Source: Auriscalpium vulgare | Taxonomy: Eukaryota; Basidiomycota; Agaricomycetes; Russulales; Auriscalpiaceae | NCBI GenBank assembly: GCA_019915015.1 | Contig: JAHBBC010000035.1 | Location: 62,001 to 126,000 of the forward strand | Direction: 5' to 3' | DNA length: 64,000 nt | In this document: positions 9,698 through 19,962 of the stretch, one piece after another | How positions within the stretch are numbered: the first letter of the stretch is position 1 | Layout: every line of letters starts with the position of its first letter | Made by a program: the position numbers and the translations under genes | The notes under the pieces: model-generated | What the model saw: the letters and a program-made list of their open reading frames with translations, nothing else | Databases searched by the model: none | Told to the model about the DNA's origin: nothing

Positions 9698-11809
9698 TTA
9701 AGACAGGTGAATAAAGACGGGTGAATATAGGACGTGAGTCGTCGTCGCGCTCTCTTTCGCACTCGTGTATCCCACTGTCTCCATTAACAGATCCTCGCTG
9801 CTGTACGTCGGCGCAGTCCCATGCTCTGCATACGAAGAATTTGTGGCTGCCGCGACGTCTTGTCGCTTAGCTATATGCTGAATTTCAACAGCCTTGGTGA
9901 TGCCCGTGTCGCCGCTAAAGTAGGGAGTATCGCAAAGGTCTGTCAAATTCGCTGCACTGTACTGCATGCCGAGGTCCACGTAGTTCTTATTATTTGCCAG
10001 CAGAAATTTAGCCATCTTCTCTACACGGTTCTTCGACACGAGTACAGGGTGAAACTTTTTTATGGTCTCGGCTGTTGGCTCCTGCCCTCCAATAAACATT
10101 ACGCATATAGAATATTGCAAATCCGCGGCCGTTGGTGGAAGCAATTTGGTCATCTCGGCAACATCCTGAGGAATAATAGCTACGTTGCCCTTTGTAAATT
10201 TTGGGGGAGCGCCAGGATGACCACCTTTAGCTGCAGGACAAATGTACGAAACCTGTGTCGCACGGCAACAGGAAACAAGCTGCAGCTCGTGTGCGGTAGC
10301 ACGTTCAAACATACTCCGGATTTCCGTAGGCAACCTTTCATGCCCGTAATATTGGTAGTTTGCTATGGAATCAAGGGGTTGCCGCCCACAAGACAGGGCA
10401 GAGCTACATGTTCCGCATATATCAAGATCCGCTAATTCATTAGTGCTGTGCATCCCGCTACTGCAAAGATATGCTTTCGAATACAACTCGAAATTATAGC
10501 TTACGGGCTCCATGTGATGGGGAATGTCATCATTCTGAAGTAAATGCAACGAAACATCTTTCAATTCTGTTCGAGTTAACTCATGGGGAAACCGCTTTTG
10601 ACCGCAGACCGCGCAGGCTTTGTACACCCAGCGGCGCTCATCGATGAAAGCTTGAAACTCCCGGATAACATCTTCACGAAGAGTCGGGTCTGGTTGCGGT
10701 GGAAAGCTATCATCAACATCATCACCTGAACCCATAGCAGCGAGACGATCCCGAATTTCGACTTGCGTAGTTTCGATTCTGGATGCGTCATCGGCTGGGA
10801 CAGCATCTCGGGCACGAGTCGATTTCGTCGAGAAGGTCGGCACATCAGAATTTATTTCAGTGCGTTGTTTGAATAGATAATGAATGGACCTGCAAGACGA
10901 CGTGCACAGGTGGCCCTCGAGTAACTCTGCCTTCAACTGCCTGATCGTCCATCTCGACCGCATGGCTATACCGTGAGCTTTCAATATTTGAATCAAGTCG
11001 TCTCGGCGCCACCGAGCAAAGCCCTGAATGAGCCGATGCAGAGCAGGCACAAGCACATCGACAACGCCGGCTTCTGGCTCAACAGCATTGTGGCTGTCTA
11101 CTACAACACGACGAAAGTCATACCACGAGTTCAACTGGAAAACCGTAACGGATCGGAAGGAAGACGACGAGGAGAAGTCATCAACATCTAAGTCGTCAGG
11201 TACAAGGTGATACACGTCCATGGCTAGTCATACAATCAATGCAAGCGTACAATGCGTGTTGGTCAGCCAAGGAACATTTATAAAGTCACAAAGAACGTAC
11301 CGGAACGTTGTCGCAGGTTGGACGGACTCGAAGACGAAGCCGACGCGCCTCCCAGTGTTTCTGCAAAAAATGATAAGTTTGCAGTAGACCAAACCGACGA
11401 ACACCTACCTGGTGGCGGTCGGGAGTGGATGGTTGGTTCATGTGAAGGAACACATGCCGCACCAACTGAGGCTAAACTGAGCACATATATTATCAGCCTG
11501 AATATAATGATGCATACCTGGAAAGTCGGGACGCTCCACATCCATAGCTTCGTCGGTAAAAGAGGTATTAGGGTCGATAGTTGCAGCCGCGGGCTCAACA
11601 GTAGTCTCCTGTTCAGATGCCTGGCTAGCCACCACGGAGTTTCGAACGACGTCTAAAAGACAATGTAACACACCAGCCATGACTAGTAAGAGAGTACTCA
11701 CCACACAGCCGACAAACGCGAGCATCGGAGGATAAGAAGGCATCAACCCCCGCCTCGTCTTCGCTCATGAGGAGCGGCCCATCATCCGACAATACAGGGG
11801 TAAGATGAT
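9698..11809 (-). CDS. Helitron-type protein, N-terminal DUF6570-like part only, five exons
   Basis: Exons are 11702-11809, 11518-11652, 11409-11471, 11301-11360 and 9698-11223; the four introns are 46-77 nt and all lie in phase 1. The last exon carries a Cys motif (ACAVCGQK), an HHMEPVSYNFELYSKAYLC stretch, a DICGTC motif and a block ending in FTKGNVAIIPQDV and LLPPTAADL. This is the layout of the DUF6570-type region that precedes the Rep and helicase domains in fungal Helitron proteins. Here the protein stops before any Rep (HUH) or Pif1 helicase motif, so it cannot mobilise DNA alone. The first Met in the mapped part is at 11767; a further upstream exon may exist. It is either a truncated transposon gene or an exapted domain. 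Confidence 0.62.
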
Positions 11810-12194
11810 CTACGGGAAGTCAGAGGATGTCAATCTCAAGACAGGAACCCACCATCTGGGCAAGCACAAGGTTCGTCGTCAACTCTGACGCGAACTCTTC
11901 GCAAAAAAACATCGACAGATTGGCGTCTTTTGAGCATTTGTGTGCAATTGATGTGGTGGAAGGCAGGCGGCGCGGCGACAGCCACGCCGAAACTGTCGCC
12001 GCGCCGAAATTCGCACGCTCACAAGCAAACGTCACGGTCACAAGGCGTGATTTCCATTTTGAGCGACCTTCAGAGCCTGACAAGACCTAGTCCCGATAGT
12101 ACCTATCGGAACCAGGAATACAAGATGCAGTCTAGAACAACTGGAGGAAACTAGTTCATCTGCGTAGCCGCCTTGTAGCGCTCCTCCGCACCAG
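11810..12194. other. Upstream region of the Helitron-like gene
   Basis: A minus-strand frame (start 12083) followed by a GTGGGT...CCGTAG intron-like segment could be a first exon, but the phase does not match the next exon. No other gene was seen. Confidence 0.3.
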
Positions 12195-13644
12195 TCACCA
12201 GAGAGTTGGCCATCGGATGCGCGCGACCTGGACTTCTTCGGCAGCCCTGATCTTCACCTCAGACGGCGGCTCCTCGCTCTGAGGTGTCGCTAAGTCACAT
12301 TCGTCTTCAAGCTCCGGGTCAAAGAGACCCTCCGAGATCTGATCCCAGTGCTCCAGTAGCCACACCGTCGTCTCGCACGTCCCGTCGGAGAACTCCCAGA
12401 ACAACCCTTTGCCGAACTTGTTCGCAATCTCGCCAAAGTCGAAGTGATCGGGACCGAGCGGGAGCTGAGCGAAGAAGGTGAAGGCATATACGAGGATGGA
12501 AAGGCTCTGCGAGGGCAGCAGGCGAAGGATGTCCCGTGCGACGGCGATTCGAATGGCCTCTTGGTCCGCTTCTGCCTTCTGGTGTCGGCGGAGGCGCTGA
12601 TTGATGCACATCTCTGGCTTCGAGGTATCTAGTTCTAGTCCTCCGCGATCCACCGAAGCCTTGACGCAGTAGTAGAACAGCGGCTCGTAGATGAGCTGAG
12701 GAATTACTCCGCCGGGGGTATTCACGAACCACGCCGCCAAGAGCGCTGCGACATCCCCCATGCCCTCCGTGCGCAGGCTAGGGTCATAACCGTACATATG
12801 TGGTACGTTGAAGATATCGAGGAGATTCAAATAGCGTTCGTGGTCGGCTGGTTTCGGAACAAACTAACTTCATGTATCCCTGAATGCTCCATGTGAGCAA
12901 CGCGTGGCGTGAGCGAGGGGCAAATACGCATACCACTTAGATACAGCTGTTCTATAGGAGCGACGAGCGCGCTCGGCAGATCATGCGCGTAGCCATGCAT
13001 GACGACCCTGGTTGACGCACATGGCACGATGTCGTCCACTGGTGAGGCGAACGCAGCATCTAGCGACAGGCTTCAGTTGGAAGGTCAAAGCAATGAGGAA
13101 CTCACAAAGTATGCGCTTCCTCTCTGCGATTCCGATCCGCCCAGTCTTGTCGATCCAGCTCCTGAATATCCGCCACGGCGATGTGTTCCTCGGTAGACTT
13201 GCCGATCGACGTCATCTGCCTCTTGATGCGACTCAGAAGTAGGTGGCAGGGCCACTTGGGCGCCCACGGCGGTGGGCTCTTGGTCCTGGCAAAGCGCGGG
13301 CGTTGGGTGACCTCCTGCAGGGGTGAACGAGGGACCTGCGGGGTCAAAAGCGAGCCTTCGCTGTACGACCGCACGAGCATGGCCGGCTCCCAGTTGATCT
13401 CCGGGACCGTCTCCGGCAGCGAAACAGAGCGGCCCCGCGCGCTGTCGGCGAGGCTGGTCGGAACGCATCGCCCACCCTGCCTCATGCCTGCATTGGACTC
13501 GAGCTTGCTGGCGTCCGGCTTGCGCTTGCACTGGGACTGGCTCGCAGGCCCGAGCGTCGTAATGATAGGGGCGAGTCCGAAGGGATAAGAGGCACGACGG
13601 CCGGCGTCGCTTTTAGAGAGATCGTGTGTGGGAATGATCGTCAT
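12195..13644 (-). CDS. RhoGAP-domain protein, frame broken by one base
   Basis: Proposed exons are 13106-13644, 12934-13070 and 12195-12879. The N-terminal 180 residues are Ser/Pro-rich and basic (RSYSEGSLLTPQVPRSP). The GAP domain starts around VMHGYAHDLPSAL and IEQLYLSGIHEV-LFR, with the arginine finger in the LFR motif, and continues as RYLNLLDIFNVPHMYGYDP, GMGDVAALLAAW and PGGVIPQLIYEPL. Such proteins speed GTP hydrolysis on Rho/Cdc42 GTPases in polarity control. The frame changes near 12853 inside the arginine-finger segment: LFR continues only if one base is added in a CGAAACC string. The first intron would be only 35 nt, so its acceptor is uncertain. It is either a sequence error or a recently broken gene. 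Confidence 0.68.
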
Positions 13645-14761
13645 GTCCTGGACCGGCAGGGTGTTGCTAGTGATAAAGAGGGGATTGGATGTGGGTACGA
13701 TGGGTGATGGTCGTGGAGAAGGAGAGAAATGCAGATGCCAGCCTCCGTCATCGACATGGCCATGTTATGGGACGCGAGCGTCCAAGGCCGGCAGTCATAT
13801 TTCAAACCACGCGAAGGAGCAGGACCACTAGGCGGCCCTCGGTTTGTAGGCAGTATTGTGAGCGTTAGAGACCAGGAGATGGCTGCTAGGGGGTCAAACG
13901 GTGATGGCGATGGCGGGAGAGGCTAGGGACATACTAAGTATGACGGCCTATGCAGATTTTGCTTCTCGGTGATCGGCATAGCCCACCAGCCGACAGCAAT
14001 CAGGACAGACTGCTCCTCGACGGGTGACTACGGAGGATGTTAAAGAGATACAGGAAGGGAAGTCCTGGTCAAAGCAAAGATAGCGCCGCCATCGTGCCAA
14101 CGAGATATACTTCAGACCTGTTTCGGGCGTTCGCTCTGGAGATGGACACGGCGGCCACCCATTGCCAGCGTCAGTATACTAGCAGGAAGAGCAAGGAAAG
14201 AGCCTTAAGATCCAAAGAGCGACCTGACCCCTCCAGACTTCTTTGTTGAATCTCATCTGCCTCTTCGCTTCACCCGTCTTGGCAAAGTTGGCAGAAGTGA
14301 CGACAATATCGAGCATTGAGCTTGCGTCAAGGATCCAGCTGCAGCTGATCCAGGAAGGTGTTTCTTCCTCGAACATCATTGAGTATGAGTGAGAAGAGGA
14401 CGTGGAGGAAGGAGACAGTCCGACACGGAGGAAGCGAAGTGGCGCCCGCCACTGCCAGCAGGCGCCTCATGGCTCACTCTCACTGGCAGTGGCCATGCAT
14501 GGTGCTTTGGAGTCGGTACGACAGGCCTATCTCCTTGGCGAGAAAATACGCGCGGTATTTCGCCCATGCTGTTTGGACTTTATATTATGACTACTATTTG
14601 CAGTAAATATATTGCACGACCGGCGCAGCTGTCACATAGTCGGCATACGATTCGGAACATGTACTATGTATTTATGTGCTTTCGAGCCCAGAGTATTTCC
14701 ATCACACGCGAAGCAGGACCAAGGTGCATGCGAGGTAATTGGTTATCTGTAAATCAAATAA
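13645..14761. other. Spacer without a recognisable gene
   Basis: This stretch contains the 5' flank of the RhoGAP gene and only short shadow frames on both strands. No tRNA, repeat or promoter motif stood out. Confidence 0.5.
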
Positions 14762-15091
14762 TCAAATCAAAACTTGCTTCATCGCAAAGTGTGGGCAAAG
14801 CACGTACGATATTTCTACCTGACCGTGCGAACCTCCATCCTGCACGCTTTCAAGCGACCAGCGCTTCGGTGACAGAGACGTCTCGTGCTGAGGTGGATAA
14901 ATGGTGGATTTTCGACCACGCGAGCCTTTGGCGGCACTCCTGAATTTTTGGAAGAGCTCGGTGACCAAATTCGGGCGCGAGGTGCGACGACTGCGCGTGG
15001 GTACGTTTGTCGTAGGAATGGGATCAAGGGGGCTCCTCCACAGAGACGAATCCATGGGGATGTCAGAAGGAGTGAAGTCGTATGTGTCCAT
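14762..15091 (-). CDS. Small hypothetical protein, 109 residues
   Basis: The frame starts at 15091 and has a Ser/Arg/Pro-rich, low-hydrophobic sequence (PTRSRRTSRPNLVTELFQK). A TATATAAT string lies about 145 bases upstream (near 15238). No domain is recognised. It may be a real short gene or the first exon of one; no opposite-strand frame is better. Confidence 0.3.
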   Translation of the reverse strand: MDTYDFTPSDIPMDSSLWRSPLDPIPTTNVPTRSRRTSRPNLVTELFQKFRSAAKGSRGRKSTIYPPQHETSLSPKRWSLESVQDGGSHGQVEISYVLCPHFAMKQVLI

Positions 15092-16387
15092 TCTATCGGG
15101 TGTGCTGCTGGTGTGGATAGGTGTGTGATGAGTGCGCGTGAGATAACGGAAGTCGCTACGTCGTTAAGGGTATCAAAATGGGGGTAAAAGTTGGCTTCTT
15201 CGATGGTGATAGATCATTTGGACTGGTGAGGCAGGATTATATAGAAAATGAGAGCTCGTGTCTCGTTCGGAACATGGTGCGGGTCGGGTGCGGGTCGGGT
15301 GCGGGTAGCGCCACAGCCGCAAATTGCTGTGTTCTTCCTCGTAGGGCAGAGAATGCCGCACCATAAGGAAGGTCGTTGGCTGTAAAGTGTGCTGCACAGA
15401 AGGTTGGGAGAGTAGCATCACCATCTGATCATGTGACTATGAAGTTCGACTTGGGGTTTTAGACCAGTTTAGACCGCCTTCAGGAGGGGGTCGCGCACAA
15501 TTGTGCAGCGTGCTTGCGCACGTTACGACAGCAAAATTGGAGAAGCTGATGCCAGTTGAGTGCTGACAAGCCAGGGAAGCGGCGAGAAAGACGCACGGAG
15601 AGGCAGCGGCGTGGGCTTCAGTCGCATCGCTGGCAGCACAACTTTAAGAGCCGGGAGAGCTGGGTGCATCGTTCAGCTTGAGTTACGGCTCTTCAAGCTG
15701 CACGATTTTAAGCAGTTGCCGACCTTGACCGCCTGATCATCAGCATCAGGAAACAACGAACCAGAAACCGTACATGCGGAGCCTCGAGACTTCATGACCA
15801 TGCGGCTACGACGCTACGTCGACATGCCTTCCCGTTCAGAACTGACGCAGATAAGCTCTTGGTCTTGGTCCCTTTGCTGCCCCGCTGGCGTACTGGCATA
15901 AGTAGTGCTTGCGCATGATTGCCACGAATATCGCGTGGGGCGGATCGGGGACACTTGAAGTTTCCAGATGACACTCCATAAAGACACTTCAGGATCCACG
16001 CAAGACAGTGCATCTTGAGGATGAGAGGAAAAGAGAGCACATAGTTTATCTGCTTCCAGCGCAAGCAAAGTCGTGAGGGGCGCATGGCTTGGTTGACGTG
16101 CAAGAAGTCGATGCATGAAGTCTACACTGTATCGCGCGTGAGAGCGTTTCTTGCGCTGCACTCTGCTTTTGCAAAAGTGCAGAATCATGCCACAATGTCA
16201 TCGATTCAGCCCAAGGGGGAGGGTCAAACATATCAATTTACTGCGGCGGGGGTACAATGCATATACTAAGTACGGATGCCCTTGGTGCATTTAGAGTGCG
16301 ATGGGGGCTCGGTGTCTTCTTCGCCGCGTTGCCTTCATTCAGCATAGAGACTCTCGCTCCGGTCGGGCTCCTGTGCGATGAGCGCTG
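15092..16387. other. Spacer with an 11-bp tandem repeat
   Basis: At 15278-15306 the unit GTGCGGGTCGG occurs almost three times in tandem, just upstream of the TATA string of the small gene at 14762. The rest, including overlapping minus-strand frames at 15792-16231, shows no recognisable protein. Confidence 0.45.
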
Positions 16388-17073
16388 TCAGCGCGCGCCT
16401 GACCCCACACACCACGCAGCACTGACCCGGTACCGTGCGTCCGCGCGCTGCGGCCGGAGACACTCCATCGCCTCCGCAAAATCCTTGCGCCACGCTTCAA
16501 GCGTGCACTGGATGGCCGCCAGCTGGTTCTCGATGCGCCCAAGCGCCACGGCCTCCGGCGTCGTGAGCGGCGTCGTGGGCGCGGGCATCTGGCCGTAGTC
16601 CGATTCGTACGTGTCGCGCCGCATATGGCTCGGGTCGCCGTTGTCGCTGGCAGCGGTGCGCTCCCGCTCTTCCGCGACGCAGCGCAAGGGGCTCGGCGGC
16701 CCCGACGCAGACACACCAAATCGGTGGGCGGACACGTCGGACGCGAAGGAGGCGCGGGTGCGCAGCCGTGCTTGAGTCTCCCGCCAGTCGTGCTGTGTTG
16801 CGATGTGCGTCAGTGAACGGGTGGGTTAGGCCAGAGGTGAGCAGGACGCACGGGGAGGCTGCGGCGCGGGCCCGTGGGCTTCTGGGGCTCCGGGTCCTCA
16901 GAATTAGAGGGCAGCGGGCCAGTCGGCTGTGCTAGCGCGCCAGGCAGACTCGGGTCGGCGTATGCGTGCGGGCGGTCGAGGGTTCGTGCGTGGTCGACGT
17001 ATCCGGCGAAAGTCCAGGAGCGGAAGAATCCATAGGTGATGTATGGGGGTAGAGCGAAGCGGGTGAAGGGCAT
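16388..17073 (-). CDS. Hypothetical protein, two exons
   Basis: Exons are 16852-17073 and 16388-16792, joined in phase 0 across a 59-nt intron with donor GTGCGT and acceptor ACACAG. A TATATATA string lies about 55 bases before the ATG. The N-terminus is MPFTRFALPPYITYGFFRSW with an aromatic patch that could be membrane associated. The middle is Pro/Glu-rich; the C-terminus holds a helix-like segment AVALGRIENQLAAIQCTLEAW that may form a coiled coil. I do not recognise the family. Confidence 0.55.
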
Positions 17074-17280
17074 GAAGTTGGATGTAGGTGCGGTGGTGCT
17101 GTTGGTGTATTGAAGGAAAGAGGGAGTATATATACGGATGGGATGGCGTTGCTGCGCGGGCAATATAGAGCCTTGTGACCAAGTGAAAGGGAATGATGGT
17201 CCGCGAGACAAAGGCGGGCGGTAGAGGCCACGACGCAAGGCGGCCTACCCTTTATGTCTTTGTCTGAGTGAGTGGCGTGT

Positions 17281-18236
17281 TCAGAGCTCAATGGTTTCTT
17301 TGAACTTGAATTTGCGTCCTGCGCGTTCAGCAGCCCGGAATTGGAACTGGTTACCATATAGCTCAAACTCGATGTGTGGGTCGTCTAAGACGGTTGGTGT
17401 CGACTGCGGGGCTTCGGCAGGGCCAGCTTCACCTACTGCAGGAGGCGCAGTGGGAGCGGGTGTGGCATCCAGTGTTGAGTACAGCGGCACTGCAAACGCA
17501 AAGACAGACCCGTGTTTTGGGAGCACTGCAATTCCCGTTGAGAGAAAAACATGCACGAAGGTATGAGACATGCGTACGCTTCAGTTTGTTCTGGCGCGTG
17601 ATGACTCTGAAAGTGTTTTCCGTCTCTTGGATGACAATCCCGGACACTCCAACAAGGGCCGGGTTTTTGCTCCGTCGCACTATCACCTCGATTGTAAACA
17701 GCAGAACCTTCAGGAAGAAACGTGACCTGTGCTCACCAGTCATGATCGAGCCATGGTAGTCCGCCTTTACCAGCTTTGCGTGCATACCGGCGGAGCTGGG
17801 CATGGCTTTGGGGTCCGGAGAGCCAGACGCAGGTAGGGTAGCGAGACCCAGCAGCTCAGACATGTAGTCCATCCACATCCGGTGCAGACGAATGAACAAA
17901 TCAAATCTGCAAGATGAGCGTCCTGTCGACTTGGCAGCAAACGCACGCTGCTCACCTCGTCTCCTCCTTCTTGAGCTTCCACACCCCCTTCTCCGCCGCC
18001 TCCTTTCTCCCCATGGTGCCGTGCGCCTTGCGCTGCGCCTCCCGCTGCTGGCGCGCGCGGCGCTCCTCGCGCTCGCGCTTCTGGCGGCTCACGCGCGCGG
18101 GGTTCTCGAGCAGCAAGCGCGCCCGCCGGACACGCGCGTCATAGATGGCTTGCGGGTTGCTCGTGGCGAGGTGGGCCTGGACGTACTCTGCGGTGAAAGG
18201 CGCTGCGCTGCTGTACTTGGTTTGCGTCGTCTGGTA
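17281..18236 (-). CDS. POP4: RNase P/MRP protein subunit POP4 (Rpp29)
   Basis: Exons are 17956-about 18236, 17737-17906, 17578-17679 and 17281-17525; introns are 49, 57 and 52 nt. The basic N-terminal helix region ends in MGRKEAAEKGVW, followed by LFIRLHRMWMDYMSELLGL, MHAKLVKADYHGSI and VRRSKNPALVGVSGIV. The domain closes with LPKHGSVFAFAVPL and FELYGNQFQFRAAERAG. This is the Rpp29 Sm-like fold that binds the P and MRP RNAs for tRNA 5' processing and rRNA maturation in the nucleolus. The true start is not resolved: the frame is open to about 18236 but no in-frame ATG follows the TATATATA string near 18312, so a short first exon is probably missing. Confidence 0.9.
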
Positions 18237-19056
18237 AAACGTGGGTGAGTGGAGTAGAGGTAGAGGGCAGTGCGGTGCGTACTGCGATGCTGGGGTCGGT
18301 CGCGGTCCCGTATATATAGGTGTCTCGATTCTGTAGGGATGTGAATGCGTACTAGGTCAGTGGAGAAGTCGAGCGCACGGACTTGTCGATCTTTAACAAG
18401 ATATGCACTTTTCATGGCCGTGTTGGCGGACATATTGACGAGTAATCTGAGGCCTCCAATGGACAGCCTGGTCGTGGTAAGAGTGAGAGCGGACGAGTAA
18501 AAGCAACCCCGGTGATCTTGGCATGGCACGTGGTCTGAGACGCATTTCAAAGTTCACACACACATACAGTACTTAACAAGTCCTGTACAGATCAGTAGGG
18601 TAACTCAGAGGAGTTGGCGGAGAATATGTCCGGTTCACCACGGCGCGTACGCATGTACTAGCTATACTTAGTCCAGCCAGAATATGGCGGACGTTCCTGC
18701 TAGGATATATGTGGCAAAGCCCTGGCCCGCGCCAGGGATGCAAGCAGAAGCGCTCAAGAACGAGCATGTGGAACGGCTGGAAGCTCCTGCAGTGTGCCTA
18801 TACACAGCCGTTCGCCTAGCAAGACCTCAATCGAAGGAATACTCAAGGAATATACAACGTTCCCACATAACTGTCTTCACCGCTCCGCTGGAGACGAAAC
18901 TGTATGACAGCACACAACAGACAAACATGCCAAAAAAGAGTGGTGATGCAGTGAATTGACGCGATGGATGTGATGTGTATAGATGATTAACCCATGAATA
19001 ATGCAGTGTAACGAACTTTTAAGATATGCACTCAACAACGCAGCACTGCGCCAACC
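18237..19056. other. Spacer without a recognisable gene
   Basis: It contains the POP4 5' flank (TATATATA near 18312) and the HSP10 3' flank. A plus frame at 18684-18959 has no coding character that I trust. Confidence 0.5.
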
Positions 19057-19559
19057 TCACTCCTGGATCTTCGCCAGAATCTCCGAGTCCTTGAAGAGGA
19101 AGTACTCCTGCAAACGCACCGCGCATGAGATACCGCACTAGCGAGCAACGTCAGCGAGACAGCACTTACGTCCTCCCCGACCTTGATGGAATTCCCTCCC
19201 CAGCCAGGCAGGAGCACGCGGTCACCGGTCTTCACGGTCGTGGGGACGACCTTACCCTCCTTATTTGGCGCACCAGGGCCGACGGCGATGACGGTCGCCT
19301 CCGGCAGCGGGCTCGTGGTGGTAGAGGACGGCAGGAAGATGCCGGACGCAGTTTTCTGGGGCGGGTGGTAAGCAAGAGACAGAGCAAGCGACGGACAGAG
19401 GGCTTACAGTCTCGGGCTTGAAACGCTGGACCAAGACGCGGTCAAGCAGAGGGATGACGGCCTTAATGGACTTGAACGTAGCCTGAGCAGCCTACGACGC
19501 GTTAGAGTGTTTTGAGTAACGCGTTTGGAGGTCCCGACAAATGTGAAGATGCTCACCAT
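19057..19559 (-). CDS. HSP10: 10-kDa chaperonin, mitochondrial (HSP10/GroES)
   Basis: Exons are 19557-19559, 19408-19491, 19170-19355 and 19057-19107, 324 nt in total, 107 residues. The protein shows the GroES features: KAVIPLLDRVLVQRF, the mobile loop with SGIFLP, VIAVGPG, VKTGDRVLLPGWGG and a C-terminal YFLFKDSEILAKI. It caps the HSP60 folding chamber in the mitochondrial matrix. The first exon is only the ATG: GTGAGC follows the start codon directly and the intron ends CGTAG 65 nt later. No in-frame upstream extension is required. Confidence 0.95.
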
Positions 19560-19962
19560 TTCTACGAGTGAAGATGTCGGGGGTGAGCTGAAGAGAAGAG
19601 ACTGCAAGAAAGCTGAGAAATCGAAGCGGACAGAACGCTCCCGACTTTTCTGCCACCGAAGCGTTGTTTGCGCCGCACAAATATGGCATCACGTGTTCGT
19701 GCATCGTCTAAGCGACATTCCGACGACGAGGTCGCTCAGGTCTTCACTTGTAAGTATGATTGCAGACTAGACATGATATACTGATGCAAATATGGGGGGC
19801 GTGCGATGGAGAGAGTAATGAAAGGCGGTCAGAAGACTGAGCTAGGGCACAAATGGAAACGAGGGGATGGGTTCGCCGACCGAGAACAAAATGTGTCCAT
19901 ACAGACTGAGTAGAAGTAGAAATATCATGTACACCTGGCGGCACAGGCAGCAGCGATTCCAC
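19560..19962. other. HSP10 promoter region and MUB1 3' flank
   Basis: No clear TATA box or consensus heat-shock element array was identified, although AGAA strings are frequent between 19580 and 19650. Confidence 0.4.
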
